64,000 bases of DNA from an uncultured Pelagibacteraceae bacterium (GCA_902633185.1 CACPFN010000001.1:62001-126000); one strand, 5' to 3'; shown: positions 1 through 10,506, counted from the stretch's first letter. Notes: generated from the letters alone by a model not told the origin. Made by a program: numbers and translations.

Positions 1-1
1 T

Positions 2-1084
2 AAAAAAAATAATGACATGAACGGAGAAGACCAAGAAGGATTTGGAATGTATGATATCACAATTCATAAAGGTCAAAGGGCTAGCGCTTCAAAGTATTAT
101 CTAGAACCTGCAAAAAAAAGAAAAAATTTAAAAGTCTTTACCAATTCTTTTGCTGAAAGGATTATTTTTGAGGGAAAAAAAGCAGTTGGAATAGAGGTAA
201 ATATCAAAAATAAAGTCACAAAGGTTTATGCTAACAAAGAAGTTGTTTTAAGTGGAGGTTCAATCAATTCACCACAACTATTAATGTTATCAGGTGTAGG
301 ACCTGAAAAAGATTTAAAAGATAAAGGAATTAATGTTGTACATTCTTTAGAGGGAGTAGGCCAAAATTTACAAGATCATTTAGAAACCTACATTCAGCAA
401 GAATGTAAGACTAAAGATACACTTTATTCTTATGTTAATAAAATAAATATGCTTAAAATTGGTATTCAATGGTTTCTTTCAAAAAGTGGTCCATGTTCTA
501 CTTCATTTTTAGAAGCAGGTGGTTTCTGCAAATCTTCAGAAGACAAAAGCTATCCAAATATTCAATTTCATTTTTTTCCAGCATTTGTAATCGATCATGG
601 ATTAGTTGATCCTGACAGACATGGTTATCAATTACATGCAAGTTTGAATCAACCTAAAAGTAGAGGGCATATTAAACTAAATAGTTCAAATCCATACGAT
701 TATCCTAAAATTCAATTTAATTATTTAGAAGATGAATATGATTTAAAAGAAACAATTAAGTGTGTTCGTGTAGCTAGGAAAATTTTAAGTCAAGATTCAA
801 TGAAACCATACGCTGGAAAAGAAATAGGACCAGGTGAAAATGCAGCAGATGATGAACAAATTACTGAGTATATCAGATCAAAAGCCGAAACAGCTTATCA
901 CCCATCCTGTACATTAAAAATGGGTGTGGATAAAATGGCGGTAGTTGACGAAAAATTGAAAGTTCATGGTTTGGAAAGTTTAAGAGTTGCAGATGCTTCT
1001 GTTATGCCAGAGATCACAAGCGGTAATTTAAATGCACCAACTTTAATGATAGGTGAAAGAGCAGCTGACTTTATCCTTAATTAG
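2..1084 (+). CDS. GMC-family oxidoreductase (choline dehydrogenase-like), 5'-truncated by the window edge
   Basis: Frame is open back to base 2. 'GGSINSPQLLMLSGVGP' and 'HPSCTLKMG...LRVADASVMPEITSGNLNAPTLMIGERAADFI' are GMC C-terminal signatures. Confidence 0.9.
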   Translation, partial: KKNNDMNGEDQEGFGMYDITIHKGQRASASKYYLEPAKKRKNLKVFTNSFAERIIFEGKKAVGIEVNIKNKVTKVYANKEVVLSGGSINSPQLLMLSGVGPEKDLKDKGINVVHSLEGVGQNLQDHLETYIQQECKTKDTLYSYVNKINMLKIGIQWFLSKSGPCSTSFLEAGGFCKSSEDKSYPNIQFHFFPAFVIDHGLVDPDRHGYQLHASLNQPKSRGHIKLNSSNPYDYPKIQFNYLEDEYDLKETIKCVRVARKILSQDSMKPYAGKEIGPGENAADDEQITEYIRSKAETAYHPSCTLKMGVDKMAVVDEKLKVHGLESLRVADASVMPEITSGNLNAPTLMIGERAADFILN

Positions 1085-1553
1085 ACTCGAGATATTCTTT
1101 ATATCTATCTAAACTTTCTTTAGGCCAAGCAATTTTAGGATCATACATTTCATCATAGCAAATATCTTTGTTTACAATATTTATCCATGGATCTTTACTT
1201 TTAACAAATATGTGTGCTTGAGGTGGAAAAAGCTCTGGATTAGATAAAGTATTTGTTCTGATACTTATCCTTTTAACAGCGAATTCATAGTCAGAATAAA
1301 TGTAAACACCACACTTTTTGCAAAAGTAAACCTTGCAGCTTTTTCCACTGCCTGCAATTAACTTCTTTTCTAAAAGCTCACCTTTGATATCTAATGAACT
1401 TTCAAAAATACTAGTATTAACGACGAAAGATGATCCGGTTATTTTCTTACAATCTTTACAATGACAAGCATGTGTAAATAAAGGCTTAGATTTAATAGTA
1501 TATTCAATTTCTCCACAAATACAGCTACCAGAAATTGGTTTAAAATCTTCCAT
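1077..1553 (-). CDS. GFA/CENP-V domain protein (glutathione-dependent formaldehyde-activating enzyme-like)
   Basis: Zn-binding Cys pattern 'GSCICGEIEY...CHCKDCKK...CKKCG'; 158 aa. Confidence 0.85.
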   Translation of the reverse strand: MEDFKPISGSCICGEIEYTIKSKPLFTHACHCKDCKKITGSSFVVNTSIFESSLDIKGELLEKKLIAGSGKSCKVYFCKKCGVYIYSDYEFAVKRISIRTNTLSNPELFPPQAHIFVKSKDPWINIVNKDICYDEMYDPKIAWPKESLDRYKEYLESN

Positions 1554-1615
1554 AAATACTTTTTAGAGTATCTTATTAATTATGAAGGTTAAAGTTTTTT
1601 TGATATAGCTGCGAT

Positions 1616-2563
1616 ATGCAAACAAACAATAATACAAAGGGTATTTTTTTTATTATGACTGGAATGGCTTTTTTTTCCATTCAAGATTCATTAATAAAAT
1701 TTATTTTTGAAGATATTGCATTATTTGAGTTATATTTGGGAAGAACTTTAATACAAGCGACTATTCTCATATCCTTTTTTTTAATAACAAAAAAAAAAAT
1801 TACTCTTAAAACGCATTATCCTTTTTTAACTTTAGTTAGAGTTGTTTGTTTTTTTTTTGGATTTGCTTTTTTTTATATTTCTTTAACCTTTATGTCTTTG
1901 GCGATGGTTAGTGCTTTGTTTTTCTCATGTCCTTTCTTTATGTCTATGTTTGCTAAATTTTTCTTAAAAGAACAAATTGGAATTAGAAGATGGAGTGCAA
2001 TTGTTGTAGGTTTTATAGGAGTATTAATTGTGCTCAATCCAACACTTGAAGAATTTAATTTTTTCAAATTAGCACCTGTTGGATGCGCACTTTGTTATGC
2101 ATGCTCTATGACAATTACAAAATATACTTCTGATAAGGATAATATTTATACTCAAATGACCTTGCTTTATATTTTTGCTGTCGCTGTAAGTTTAATTATT
2201 TATCTTGTTAGTGGAGACGGGAAATTTAATAATTTTTCTGATCCTACTTTACAATTTATTGTTAGAGAATGGTTTACTAACCCTTCAGCTTCATGGCCAT
2301 ATGTTTTTGTTATGGGAATTGTAGCTTCAATATCATTTTTTTGTGTTTTCTCTGCTTATAGTATTGCGTCACCATCCATAATTTCATTATTTGAATATTC
2401 TTATATAATATTCGCTATGATCGCTGGATATATTCTTTTCGAAACTATTCCAACTACTCGAACTTTTGCCGGGGCGGCAATAATAATTGCTGCTGGTGTT
2501 TATATATATTTTAGAGAAAAAGTAAAAAATCAGATGATAGCAACTGATACACCAAATAGATAA
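1616..2563 (+). CDS. DMT/EamA-family permease
   Basis: About 10 hydrophobic segments; duplicated EamA pattern, typical length of 315 aa. Confidence 0.85.
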   Translation: MQTNNNTKGIFFIMTGMAFFSIQDSLIKFIFEDIALFELYLGRTLIQATILISFFLITKKKITLKTHYPFLTLVRVVCFFFGFAFFYISLTFMSLAMVSALFFSCPFFMSMFAKFFLKEQIGIRRWSAIVVGFIGVLIVLNPTLEEFNFFKLAPVGCALCYACSMTITKYTSDKDNIYTQMTLLYIFAVAVSLIIYLVSGDGKFNNFSDPTLQFIVREWFTNPSASWPYVFVMGIVASISFFCVFSAYSIASPSIISLFEYSYIIFAMIAGYILFETIPTTRTFAGAAIIIAAGVYIYFREKVKNQMIATDTPNR

Positions 2564-2569
2564 TATTTT

Positions 2570-5500
2570 ATGAGAAATAAAATTATTTTTATATCGTTAA
2601 TATTTTATTTTTTAAGTTTAAGCAGTGCTTTTTCAGTAAATTTCAAAGACTATTTAGAATTAAGTGCATGTGTTGATGAATATAATAGTTTTACAGGTTA
2701 TAAAAATAAACTTAGTGAATGTTTCAAAAATCAGGGAATAGAAGTAAATAAAGACTCATTTAAACTAATCGAAAAAAAATCGGGTATTATAGATGATATA
2801 ATTGAGTTAGAACTCCCCAACCAAGAAGTTGTAGCTGAAAAAAAAAGTTTTTTAGAAAAATTAAAAAGTTTTGAAAAAAACCTAAATAAAACATTAAATC
2901 CTGATTTAGATAAAATTGCGCAAGAAGAAAACATATTTAACAAACCATCAGTTTTTTCAGATAATTATAACGAGGCTCAGAATTTTAATATAGATGATAA
3001 AGACTTTAGAAAACTAAATAGACATATAAAAAATAATCCAAATGATATTTACGCACTAACGGAAGATATTAACTTTTTAACATTTGAAAAAGGTTATTTA
3101 TCAGAATTTAAACGACAAGAATTACTTTTAAATGTTTATAATTCCTTTGATCCCCTCTTGTTTAGCAGTTTAGCACCAAAAAATGTTTTTAATCGTACCA
3201 CCAGCGGCTCTCAGTTGGGAGTTTTAGCAGTAATAGGTGGTATTGCTGCTGCTGGTGGAGGTGGTGGTGGAGGTGGTGGAAGCTCTTCTCCTGCTACTTT
3301 GTCATTTTCAGTTTCTGCAAGTAGTTTGGGCGAATGCGACTCGTCAGGAATAACAATAACAGGGTCTTTAACAAAGGCTCACTCTTCAAACATTACAATT
3401 ACCTATAGCACGTCAGGAACTGCTACTAGTGGTACAGATTTCAATCTTTCTTCAACAACATCTACTATATTTGCTGGCGCTACTTCTGGATCTATAACTT
3501 TAACACCAGTAAACGATACTACTAATGAGACATCAGAAACAGTCATAGTATCAGCAAGTGCCTCAGGGATTACAACCACAGGAAATACATCAACAACAAT
3601 CACAATACATGACTACGTGCTCAAGTGTAATTCAACAGCGTACAGCGAAGGTAGTACTAGTAGCCAAAATACAATTAAAAATGCATCGACATGGACAGCA
3701 AGTGAGGCTGGTGGTGCAACACACGCTTATGAACAAATGGGTATACACAAAGTTCATTCTTTTTCATCTGGAGCTACAAATCTGACAGGTGTTGGACAAA
3801 CAATACATGTTGCAGATTTTCATTGTGACGACACTCATGATATTTATAATAATAAGACTATAACTAATCTTGATGATGGAGATCCTGGAGAAAGCACTTT
3901 TGGAGCTGCAACCGCGAGTAATAACCATTGCCAAGGTGTTGCAATGTTTGCAGCTGGAGATAGTAATGCAAGAACTGGTGTGGCGCCAGATGCTGATTTA
4001 GTTTTATCTAGTATTCCAGATATACAAGGTAGTAATGAAGGTGATGACTATGCTGCTGATTTAGATGCTGCTAGAGCCGCAGGAGCAATAGCTTCTAATC
4101 AAAGCTGGGGTTATTCTGATTCAGGAGGTAGTTATAATATATCGGAGTTAAAAACTTCTATAACTAATAATGGTTGGACAGCTGCTGAAGGTTTAGCAAA
4201 TCTCATGCATGGAAGTACATCTGGTCAAGATTTGACTGATGCAAATACTTACGTAACTGCTTTAAATAATTTTGAGGATAGTGGTGTTGTAGTTTGGGCC
4301 GCAGCAAATACAACCACAGAATCTGATGCAAATGCATTAGGTGGTTTACCTGAAATATTTTCAGATCTTGGTGAAGCATGGCTTGTAGCAAATGTTGTTC
4401 AATATACCGGTGACGATGATTTATCTGATGCAACTAGTTCAGAGTTTACTCTTAGAGGAAATCCATGTGGTTCGACAGCTGCCTATTGTTTATCAGTAGA
4501 TGGTTGGGATGTTTATGCTGCAACCTATGTTAACAGCGGCACAAGTATGTATAACACTTCAAGAATTTCTTATGGATCATCTTGGTCTGCTCCAATGGTT
4601 TCGGGAGGAGTTGCTTTAATGGCGCAGGCTTTTCCAAACCATACTCCTGAACAATTAGTAGACAGAATTTTAGCATCTGCAAATAATGTATGGTTTACGC
4701 CAACAGGCGAAACTACATTCACAACACATGGTGCATCAATTAAACATGGCTATCACTCAACTTGGGGTCATGGCGTTCCTGATTTTTACGCAGCTATGTC
4801 TCCAATTACAACCAGTAAAAATCCATTATCATTTGGTGGTGGTGGAAGTGGTGGTGGTGGAGGTGGCTCATCAGGAGGACAGATACCTTTTTCTCAATTG
4901 AATAAATATCCTGTTCAACAAACATCTTTATCGTTATCATCTTCTTTAGGTAATTCAATATCCAATGGCTTAGAAAATAAATTTACATATGCTTATGATG
5001 CACTCAATGGTGGATTTAAATTATATTTAAAAGATTTTATAGATGATCAAAACATCGACAAACAAAAAATTAATTTTACTTTAGAAAAAGAAATTGAGGA
5101 ATTAAATAACTTTACTACTGATATCAAAAATAGTTTTGGAAATTTTAAGGGCGAATTTTTTAATTTTAAAAATCAATTTGATTATGGATCAAGTATTACT
5201 TTAGATAATCCAAGTATAGCAATACAAAATAGTTTGCCAAAAAACAATTATTACAAGAATCCTTTCTTATTAGAGAATAATGGCTTAGGAATTAATCAAA
5301 AAATGTATCTAATGGGAAATGATTTATTTGTTAGTTATAATAATTCCAAAATTAATCCTTTAACAAATATAAATCATGATATTATTTTACCTTTGGAAAC
5401 TTTGGCTTTATCTGTAAATCTAAACAATAAATTATTTGAGAAGTTATCATTAACAACAGGTTTGATGAAGGAAGAGAATAGTTTTCTTCTTTCAAAATCC

Positions 5501-5998
5501 AGTGGAGCATTTGAATTTGAAAATGACAATATAACTAATTTTTATGCTGTGAATTTTAAGAAAAATTTTTCTAAGAATGGTATTCTATCTTTTAATAATA
5601 CGTTGGGTTTTTCAAAATTGAAAAATAATAATAATAATTTTATTATCGGATCATCAGAAGTACTAAGTGCAAGTTTTGAAATCGATTATGAGTTAAATAA
5701 TATTTTTGGTAACGATAAATTGAATTTTACTTTGTCTCAACCAAATAGAGTTGAAAAAGGGGATATGAGATTTAGATTGATAGGTCTATCAAATAAAAAT
5801 GGCATAATACCTTATCAAGATCATACCATTAGCCTTCGTCCAAATGGTAGACAAAAAGATATAATATTAAGTTATTATAAAAATTTTACAGATGATTTTA
5901 AGTTTGGTTTAAAATCAGTTATAACAGATGATTTAGGTCATATTAAAGATAGTAGCCTGAGAACTAATTTATTTGCTACTATTTCTCATAGTTTTTAA
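2570..5998 (+). CDS. S8 (subtilisin-like) serine protease autotransporter
   Basis: Signal peptide; Calx-beta-like segment; S8 motifs 'TIHVADFHCDD', 'NNHCQGVAMFAAGD', 'VVWAAANTT' and 'YGSSWSAPMVSGGVALMAQ'; C-terminal beta-barrel ending in Phe; two Gly-rich linkers. Confidence 0.85.
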   Translation: MRNKIIFISLIFYFLSLSSAFSVNFKDYLELSACVDEYNSFTGYKNKLSECFKNQGIEVNKDSFKLIEKKSGIIDDIIELELPNQEVVAEKKSFLEKLKSFEKNLNKTLNPDLDKIAQEENIFNKPSVFSDNYNEAQNFNIDDKDFRKLNRHIKNNPNDIYALTEDINFLTFEKGYLSEFKRQELLLNVYNSFDPLLFSSLAPKNVFNRTTSGSQLGVLAVIGGIAAAGGGGGGGGGSSSPATLSFSVSASSLGECDSSGITITGSLTKAHSSNITITYSTSGTATSGTDFNLSSTTSTIFAGATSGSITLTPVNDTTNETSETVIVSASASGITTTGNTSTTITIHDYVLKCNSTAYSEGSTSSQNTIKNASTWTASEAGGATHAYEQMGIHKVHSFSSGATNLTGVGQTIHVADFHCDDTHDIYNNKTITNLDDGDPGESTFGAATASNNHCQGVAMFAAGDSNARTGVAPDADLVLSSIPDIQGSNEGDDYAADLDAARAAGAIASNQSWGYSDSGGSYNISELKTSITNNGWTAAEGLANLMHGSTSGQDLTDANTYVTALNNFEDSGVVVWAAANTTTESDANALGGLPEIFSDLGEAWLVANVVQYTGDDDLSDATSSEFTLRGNPCGSTAAYCLSVDGWDVYAATYVNSGTSMYNTSRISYGSSWSAPMVSGGVALMAQAFPNHTPEQLVDRILASANNVWFTPTGETTFTTHGASIKHGYHSTWGHGVPDFYAAMSPITTSKNPLSFGGGGSGGGGGGSSGGQIPFSQLNKYPVQQTSLSLSSSLGNSISNGLENKFTYAYDALNGGFKLYLKDFIDDQNIDKQKINFTLEKEIEELNNFTTDIKNSFGNFKGEFFNFKNQFDYGSSITLDNPSIAIQNSLPKNNYYKNPFLLENNGLGINQKMYLMGNDLFVSYNNSKINPLTNINHDIILPLETLALSVNLNNKLFEKLSLTTGLMKEENSFLLSKSSGAFEFENDNITNFYAVNFKKNFSKNGILSFNNTLGFSKLKNNNNNFIIGSSEVLSASFEIDYELNNIFGNDKLNFTLSQPNRVEKGDMRFRLIGLSNKNGIIPYQDHTISLRPNGRQKDIILSYYKNFTDDFKFGLKSVITDDLGHIKDSSLRTNLFATISHSF

Positions 5999-6057
5999 CA
6001 TTTAAAGATAAAACATTGTTGTCAATAGTTGTTTTTTAATTGAAAAATTGCAAATTT

Positions 6058-6084
6058 TCTCATTGAAAAAAAAATCCAATGAGA
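6058..6084 (+). terminator. Putative Rho-independent terminator after the S8 protease gene
   Basis: TCTCATTG...CAATGAGA 8-bp perfect stem followed by TTTAATTTT. Confidence 0.55.
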
Positions 6085-6127
6085 TTTAATTTTAATTATA
6101 TAAATTGTTAACAATTAAAGGGAAAAT

Positions 6128-7318
6128 ATGAAAAAATTACTAATAGGTATATTCGTGTTTATCTTAAGCTTTACTTCAAAAGCTTTTTCAGATGGACATG
6201 GAATTAAAATGGGTATTATTTTAGGATTTACTGGTCCAATTGAAACCCTAACACCTGCAATGGCTGCTTCTGCTGAACTTGCTTTTAAAGAAGCATCAGA
6301 CTCTGGTTCATTACTAGGTGGAAAAAAAATATCTGTAGAAAGAGCTGACTCAACTTGTGTTGATTCTGCTGCTGCTACAACTGCTGCTGAAGGTTTAATT
6401 TCAGGTGGTGTTGTTGCTATTATGGGTGCTGATTGTTCTGGTGTTACAGGTGCAATAGCAACTAATGTTGCAGTTCCAAATGGTGTCGTTATGATTTCAC
6501 CATCAGCTACATCTCCAGGATTAACTGATCTTAATGATAATGGTTATTTCTTCAGAACTGCTCCATCAGATGCTAGAGGAGGACAAGTCTTAGCGGATAT
6601 TACAAAAGACAGAAAAGTTAAATCATTAGCTGTAACTCATACTAACAATGACTACGGAAAAGGTTTAGCTGATGTTTATGTAGCTGCAGTCAAAGCTCAT
6701 GGTATTAAAGTAACAGCTGTTACAGCACACGAAGAAGGTAAAGGTGACTATGGTGCAGAAGTAGCAACACTTGCAGCAGCAGGTGGAGATGCTCTTGCTG
6801 TATTAGGTTACTTAGATCAAGCTGGTGGTAGTATAATTCAAGGATCATTAGACTCTGGATCATTTGATACTTTTGTTCTTTCAGATGGAATGATTGGTGA
6901 CTCTCTGACTGACAGATTTGGAAAAGATTTAAATAAATCATTTGGATCTTTACCGGGATCAATGGGTAAAGGAGCTGGTATATTTAAAGAAGTAGCTAGT
7001 GCTGGTGGTATTGACTCATCAGGTCCTTACACAGGTGAAAGTTATGATGCAGCAGCCTTAATAACGCTTGCAATGCAAGCTGGTGGAAAAGCTGACAGAA
7101 TGACTGTTCAAAAAAATGTAATGTCAGTAGCCAATGCACCTGGAACAAAAATTTATCCAGGTGAATTAAAGAAAGCACTTGATTTATTAGCAAAAGGTAA
7201 AGCGGTAAACTATGAAGGTGCTACAGCTGTTGAATTTACAGATGTTGGTGAAGCTTTTGGATCTTTTATTGAAAAAGAAATAAAAGGTGGAAAGTTTAAA
7301 GACAAAAAGCAAAGATAA
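6128..7318 (+). CDS. Branched-chain amino acid-type ABC transporter substrate-binding protein (Peripla_BP_6)
   Basis: Signal peptide; 'IKMGIILGFTGPIE...' LivJ/LivK-like start; faces the livM-H-F-G genes. Confidence 0.88.
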   Translation: MKKLLIGIFVFILSFTSKAFSDGHGIKMGIILGFTGPIETLTPAMAASAELAFKEASDSGSLLGGKKISVERADSTCVDSAAATTAAEGLISGGVVAIMGADCSGVTGAIATNVAVPNGVVMISPSATSPGLTDLNDNGYFFRTAPSDARGGQVLADITKDRKVKSLAVTHTNNDYGKGLADVYVAAVKAHGIKVTAVTAHEEGKGDYGAEVATLAAAGGDALAVLGYLDQAGGSIIQGSLDSGSFDTFVLSDGMIGDSLTDRFGKDLNKSFGSLPGSMGKGAGIFKEVASAGGIDSSGPYTGESYDAAALITLAMQAGGKADRMTVQKNVMSVANAPGTKIYPGELKKALDLLAKGKAVNYEGATAVEFTDVGEAFGSFIEKEIKGGKFKDKKQR

Positions 7319-7327
7319 TTAGAAATT

Positions 7328-7355
7328 AAAACCCCAGTTTAGAAACTGGGGTTTT
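7328..7355. terminator. Bidirectional Rho-independent terminator
   Basis: AAAACCCCAGTTT-AG-AAACTGGGGTTTT, 13-bp perfect stem between convergent genes. Confidence 0.9.
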
Positions 7356-7422
7356 AAAATAAATATTTGTCAGATAAATAAAATATTAATCCTAAAACAA
7401 TACCTAATAAAATATAATACAT
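7354..7422 (-). CDS. Candidate 22-aa membrane micropeptide (MYYILLGIVLGLIFYLSDKYLF)
   Basis: ATG overlaps the livM stop codon (TAATG); hydrophobic helix; stop falls at the edge of the terminator stem. Not in the ORF track. Confidence 0.35.
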   Translation of the reverse strand: MYYILLGIVLGLIFYLSDKYLF

Positions 7423-8792
7423 TATTGTTTGATAATTTTTTCTGGAATAATTCCTTGAGGTCTGTAACGCATTATTAAAAGCAAACCAATTCCAATAACC
7501 AAGAATCTAAAATATGGGGCACTTTCAATTAAGTGAACTCTTACTGCATTAGTTTCTGGTAAATGCGATGTAAACAAATTTATTAAAAATAACGCAATTG
7601 GAGCTGCTTCAACCCATAAAAACCAAACTACAAATCCCCCTAGAATTGCTCCAAAATTATTTCCTGTCCCGCCTACTATAACCATGACCCAAATTACAAA
7701 AGTATATCTCATGGGTCTGTAGCTTCCCGGTGTAAACAAACCATCGTTTGTAACCATCATAGCTCCGGCTAAACCAACAATAGCTGATCCTAAAATAAAA
7801 ATAAGAAGATGCTCTTTAACAATATTTTTACCCATAGCGCTTGCTGCTTCTTCATTATCTCTTATAGCCCTCATTTTTCTTCCCCAGGGTGAATATAGAG
7901 CCTTCTGTGTCACAATTAACAAGATAATAACAACAGTAAGAAATAGACCTGTAAAACATAATTTTACATAAACCGAGGAGGCATCAATAACCATTTGATT
8001 TAGAGCTTCTTGCTTATCAGAGATTGAATTAATTAAATTTAATTTTGATGAATTAAATTTTGCAACTAAATTTATAAACCATTCTGAAGTTTGTAAATTT
8101 ATTTCGTATGGTGCTGGTCTTTTTAATCCTATTACATTTTTTACACCTCTTGCCAACCATTCCTCATGTTTAATAATTGAAACGATAATTTCTGCTATTA
8201 ATAATGTTGCAATAGCTAAATAATCTGCACGAAGACCTAATGCAATCTTTCCTATGACAAATGCTAAACTGCCTGCCAAAAGCGCACCAACAATCCAGGA
8301 GAATAAAACGGGCAATCCCATACCACCAAGAAATCCTGTTTTTGCTGGATCAACTGACTCGATCGCCTCAATTCCTGGTGCAGCAGTTATTCTCAATAAA
8401 ATTATTCCACCTAAAATTACAGAGGCTACCGAGTAATTTCTTAATTTAGATTTATCAAATCTGTTAAGTATAAATTTAACTACAAAGATAATTGCAACAA
8501 TTATCCATATACAAGCTAAAATATTTAAACCTCCAACTTGCCAAGCTTTTTTGACTGGTTCAACCGAAACTAAGACTACAGCTAATCCCCCTAAAGCTGT
8601 ATATCCCATTATACCAAAATTAATTAATCCAGCATAACCCCATTGAATATTTGCTCCAATAGTCATAACTGCAGAAATTAAACAATAATTTAGAATAGTT
8701 AATGCAATAGACCAGGATTGAAATATCCCAACCAAAATTATTAAAAATATCATGATTGAATATGCGGCGATGACATTTTTATAATTCCTCAT
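7422..8792 (-). CDS. livM: Branched-chain amino acid ABC transporter permease (LivM-like)
   Basis: Hydrophobic; 'RDNEEAASAMGKNIVKEHLLIFILGSAIVGLAGAM' LivM EAA-type loop; gene order. Confidence 0.9.
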   Translation of the reverse strand: MRNYKNVIAAYSIMIFLIILVGIFQSWSIALTILNYCLISAVMTIGANIQWGYAGLINFGIMGYTALGGLAVVLVSVEPVKKAWQVGGLNILACIWIIVAIIFVVKFILNRFDKSKLRNYSVASVILGGIILLRITAAPGIEAIESVDPAKTGFLGGMGLPVLFSWIVGALLAGSLAFVIGKIALGLRADYLAIATLLIAEIIVSIIKHEEWLARGVKNVIGLKRPAPYEINLQTSEWFINLVAKFNSSKLNLINSISDKQEALNQMVIDASSVYVKLCFTGLFLTVVIILLIVTQKALYSPWGRKMRAIRDNEEAASAMGKNIVKEHLLIFILGSAIVGLAGAMMVTNDGLFTPGSYRPMRYTFVIWVMVIVGGTGNNFGAILGGFVVWFLWVEAAPIALFLINLFTSHLPETNAVRVHLIESAPYFRFLVIGIGLLLIMRYRPQGIIPEKIIKQ

Positions 8793-9799
8793 ATTACTTT
8801 TCCTTTAAAGATACCTGACGGCCTAATTAATAAAACAATTACTAAAATTGAGAATGAAACTGCAAACTTGTAATCTGTCGATAATAACTGGAGTAAAGAG
8901 TCTGGCTCTAGATGTTCAGGTAATAAATATGAAATAAATCTTTTGTATGCGTAAGTTACAAATATTTCTGCAAAAGCTATAACATATCCACCTAGGAAGG
9001 CTCCAAATGGATTTCCGATTCCTCCAACAATTGCTGCGGCAAATATTGGAAGCATATTATTAAAATAAACAAAAGGTCTATAACTTTTATCTAAACCATA
9101 TAATACTCCACCAATAGTAGCCAAAATTCCTGCGATGACCCATGTTATCAAAACAACTCTCTTAGGATCTATACCAGACAATAATGCTAAATCTTCATTG
9201 TCTGAATAAGCTCTCATACTTGTTCCAGTTTTAGTTCTATTTAAAAACCAAAACATTATTGAAACAACAATTAAGGTTACGATTATTGTTATAGCTTGTG
9301 TTGATTTTAAAGTTATACCCTCGGCAAGACCAGTCATTTCTTTAAATTCTGTAGCTTTAATTATAAACTTTTCACCATCTAAAAATCTCCTGTCAGATGG
9401 TCCAATGATTATTCTAATTAAGGCTTGAGTGACAAACATTACCCCTACACTAACCATTGCAAACTGAACTGGAGGACTTTTTTTTATCCTGTAATAACTG
9501 AAAACAAATTTGTCTATGATTAACATATATAAAATCATCATAAGGATGGCGAAAGGAATTGTTAAAAGTGCAGTTGGTAGAACACCTAATCCAAAACCTA
9601 AGGACTGAAAATAATATGTTAGAATAACTGCAAACATTGTTCCAAAAGACATCATGTCTCCAGTTGCAAAATTAGCAAATCTTAAAACTGCATAAATTAA
9701 AGTAACAAAAATTGCACCTAAAGCTAATTGTGAACCATAAGCTAACGCTGGTATTACTGTGAAATTAAAAAGTACAATTATTGCATTTAAGAAATCCAT
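8789..9799 (-). CDS. livH: Branched-chain amino acid ABC transporter permease (LivH-like)
   Basis: 'LRFANFATGDMMSFGTMF' and 'GIGNPFGAFLGGYVIAFAEIF' LivH motifs. Confidence 0.9.
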   Translation of the reverse strand: MDFLNAIIVLFNFTVIPALAYGSQLALGAIFVTLIYAVLRFANFATGDMMSFGTMFAVILTYYFQSLGFGLGVLPTALLTIPFAILMMILYMLIIDKFVFSYYRIKKSPPVQFAMVSVGVMFVTQALIRIIIGPSDRRFLDGEKFIIKATEFKEMTGLAEGITLKSTQAITIIVTLIVVSIMFWFLNRTKTGTSMRAYSDNEDLALLSGIDPKRVVLITWVIAGILATIGGVLYGLDKSYRPFVYFNNMLPIFAAAIVGGIGNPFGAFLGGYVIAFAEIFVTYAYKRFISYLLPEHLEPDSLLQLLSTDYKFAVSFSILVIVLLIRPSGIFKGKVI

Positions 9800-10506
9800 T
9801 ATGCTCCCAAAAATGATCTACGAACCTCGGGATCCTCAAGTAAATCATTACCAGATCCCTCAAATTTATTTTGACCTGTTACCAATACATAGCCTCGATC
9901 TGAAATACTTAATGCTTGCTTTGCGTTTTGCTCAACCATAATAACAGCAACATTTGTTTTTTTAACTTTTATTATATGTTCAAACAATTCATCCATTACA
10001 ATTGGAGAAACTCCAGCTGTGGGCTCATCTAACATAAGAACTGATGGATCACTCATTAAAGCTCTTCCAAGTGCGACTTGCTGACGTTGTCCACCAGATA
10101 ATTGTCCGACGACTTGGGATTTCTTTTCACTCAAGATTGGAAATAAACTATAAATACTCTCAATTTTATTTTCTAAACTCCCTTCTGTCAAAAAGCCACC
10201 AATCTCTAAATTTTCTCTTACAGTTAATTCTGCAAATACATTTCTTGTTTGTGGAACAAATGAAATACCCTTTTTTACTCGATCTTGAGGATTAATTTTT
10301 GAAATATCTTCACCATTTAAAGTTACAGAGCCTGATTTTAATTTTAATAATCCGAGCATCGCTTTCATGGCTGTTGATTTGCCAGCACCATTGGGACCTA
10401 GAATAGCTACTATCTCTCCCCTATTGGCAGTTATGGAACATGAACTAATAATATCAGGACCATCCCCATAACCTGCAGTCATTTTTGCTCCTTCAAAGTA
10501 TGCCAT
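9799..10506 (-). CDS. livF: Branched-chain amino acid ABC transporter ATPase (LivF-like)
   Basis: Walker A 'GPNGAGKST', signature 'LSGGQRQQ', Walker B 'LMLDEPTAG'. Confidence 0.93.
   Translation of the reverse strand: MAYFEGAKMTAGYGDGPDIISSCSITANRGEIVAILGPNGAGKSTAMKAMLGLLKLKSGSVTLNGEDISKINPQDRVKKGISFVPQTRNVFAELTVRENLEIGGFLTEGSLENKIESIYSLFPILSEKKSQVVGQLSGGQRQQVALGRALMSDPSVLMLDEPTAGVSPIVMDELFEHIIKVKKTNVAVIMVEQNAKQALSISDRGYVLVTGQNKFEGSGNDLLEDPEVRRSFLGA

Noticed and set aside
3558-3785. Overlapping small ORFs inside the S8 protease and other large genes (also 4203-4433, 4686-4901, 8254-8449, 17378-17572, 48961-49158)
   Set aside because: Out-of-frame or antisense to strongly supported CDSs, with low-complexity translations.
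6720-6962. Antisense 80-aa ORF, and a second at 6996-7193
   Set aside because: Leu/His/Gln-rich antisense shadow of the Ala/Gly-rich substrate-binding protein gene; no start context or family features.
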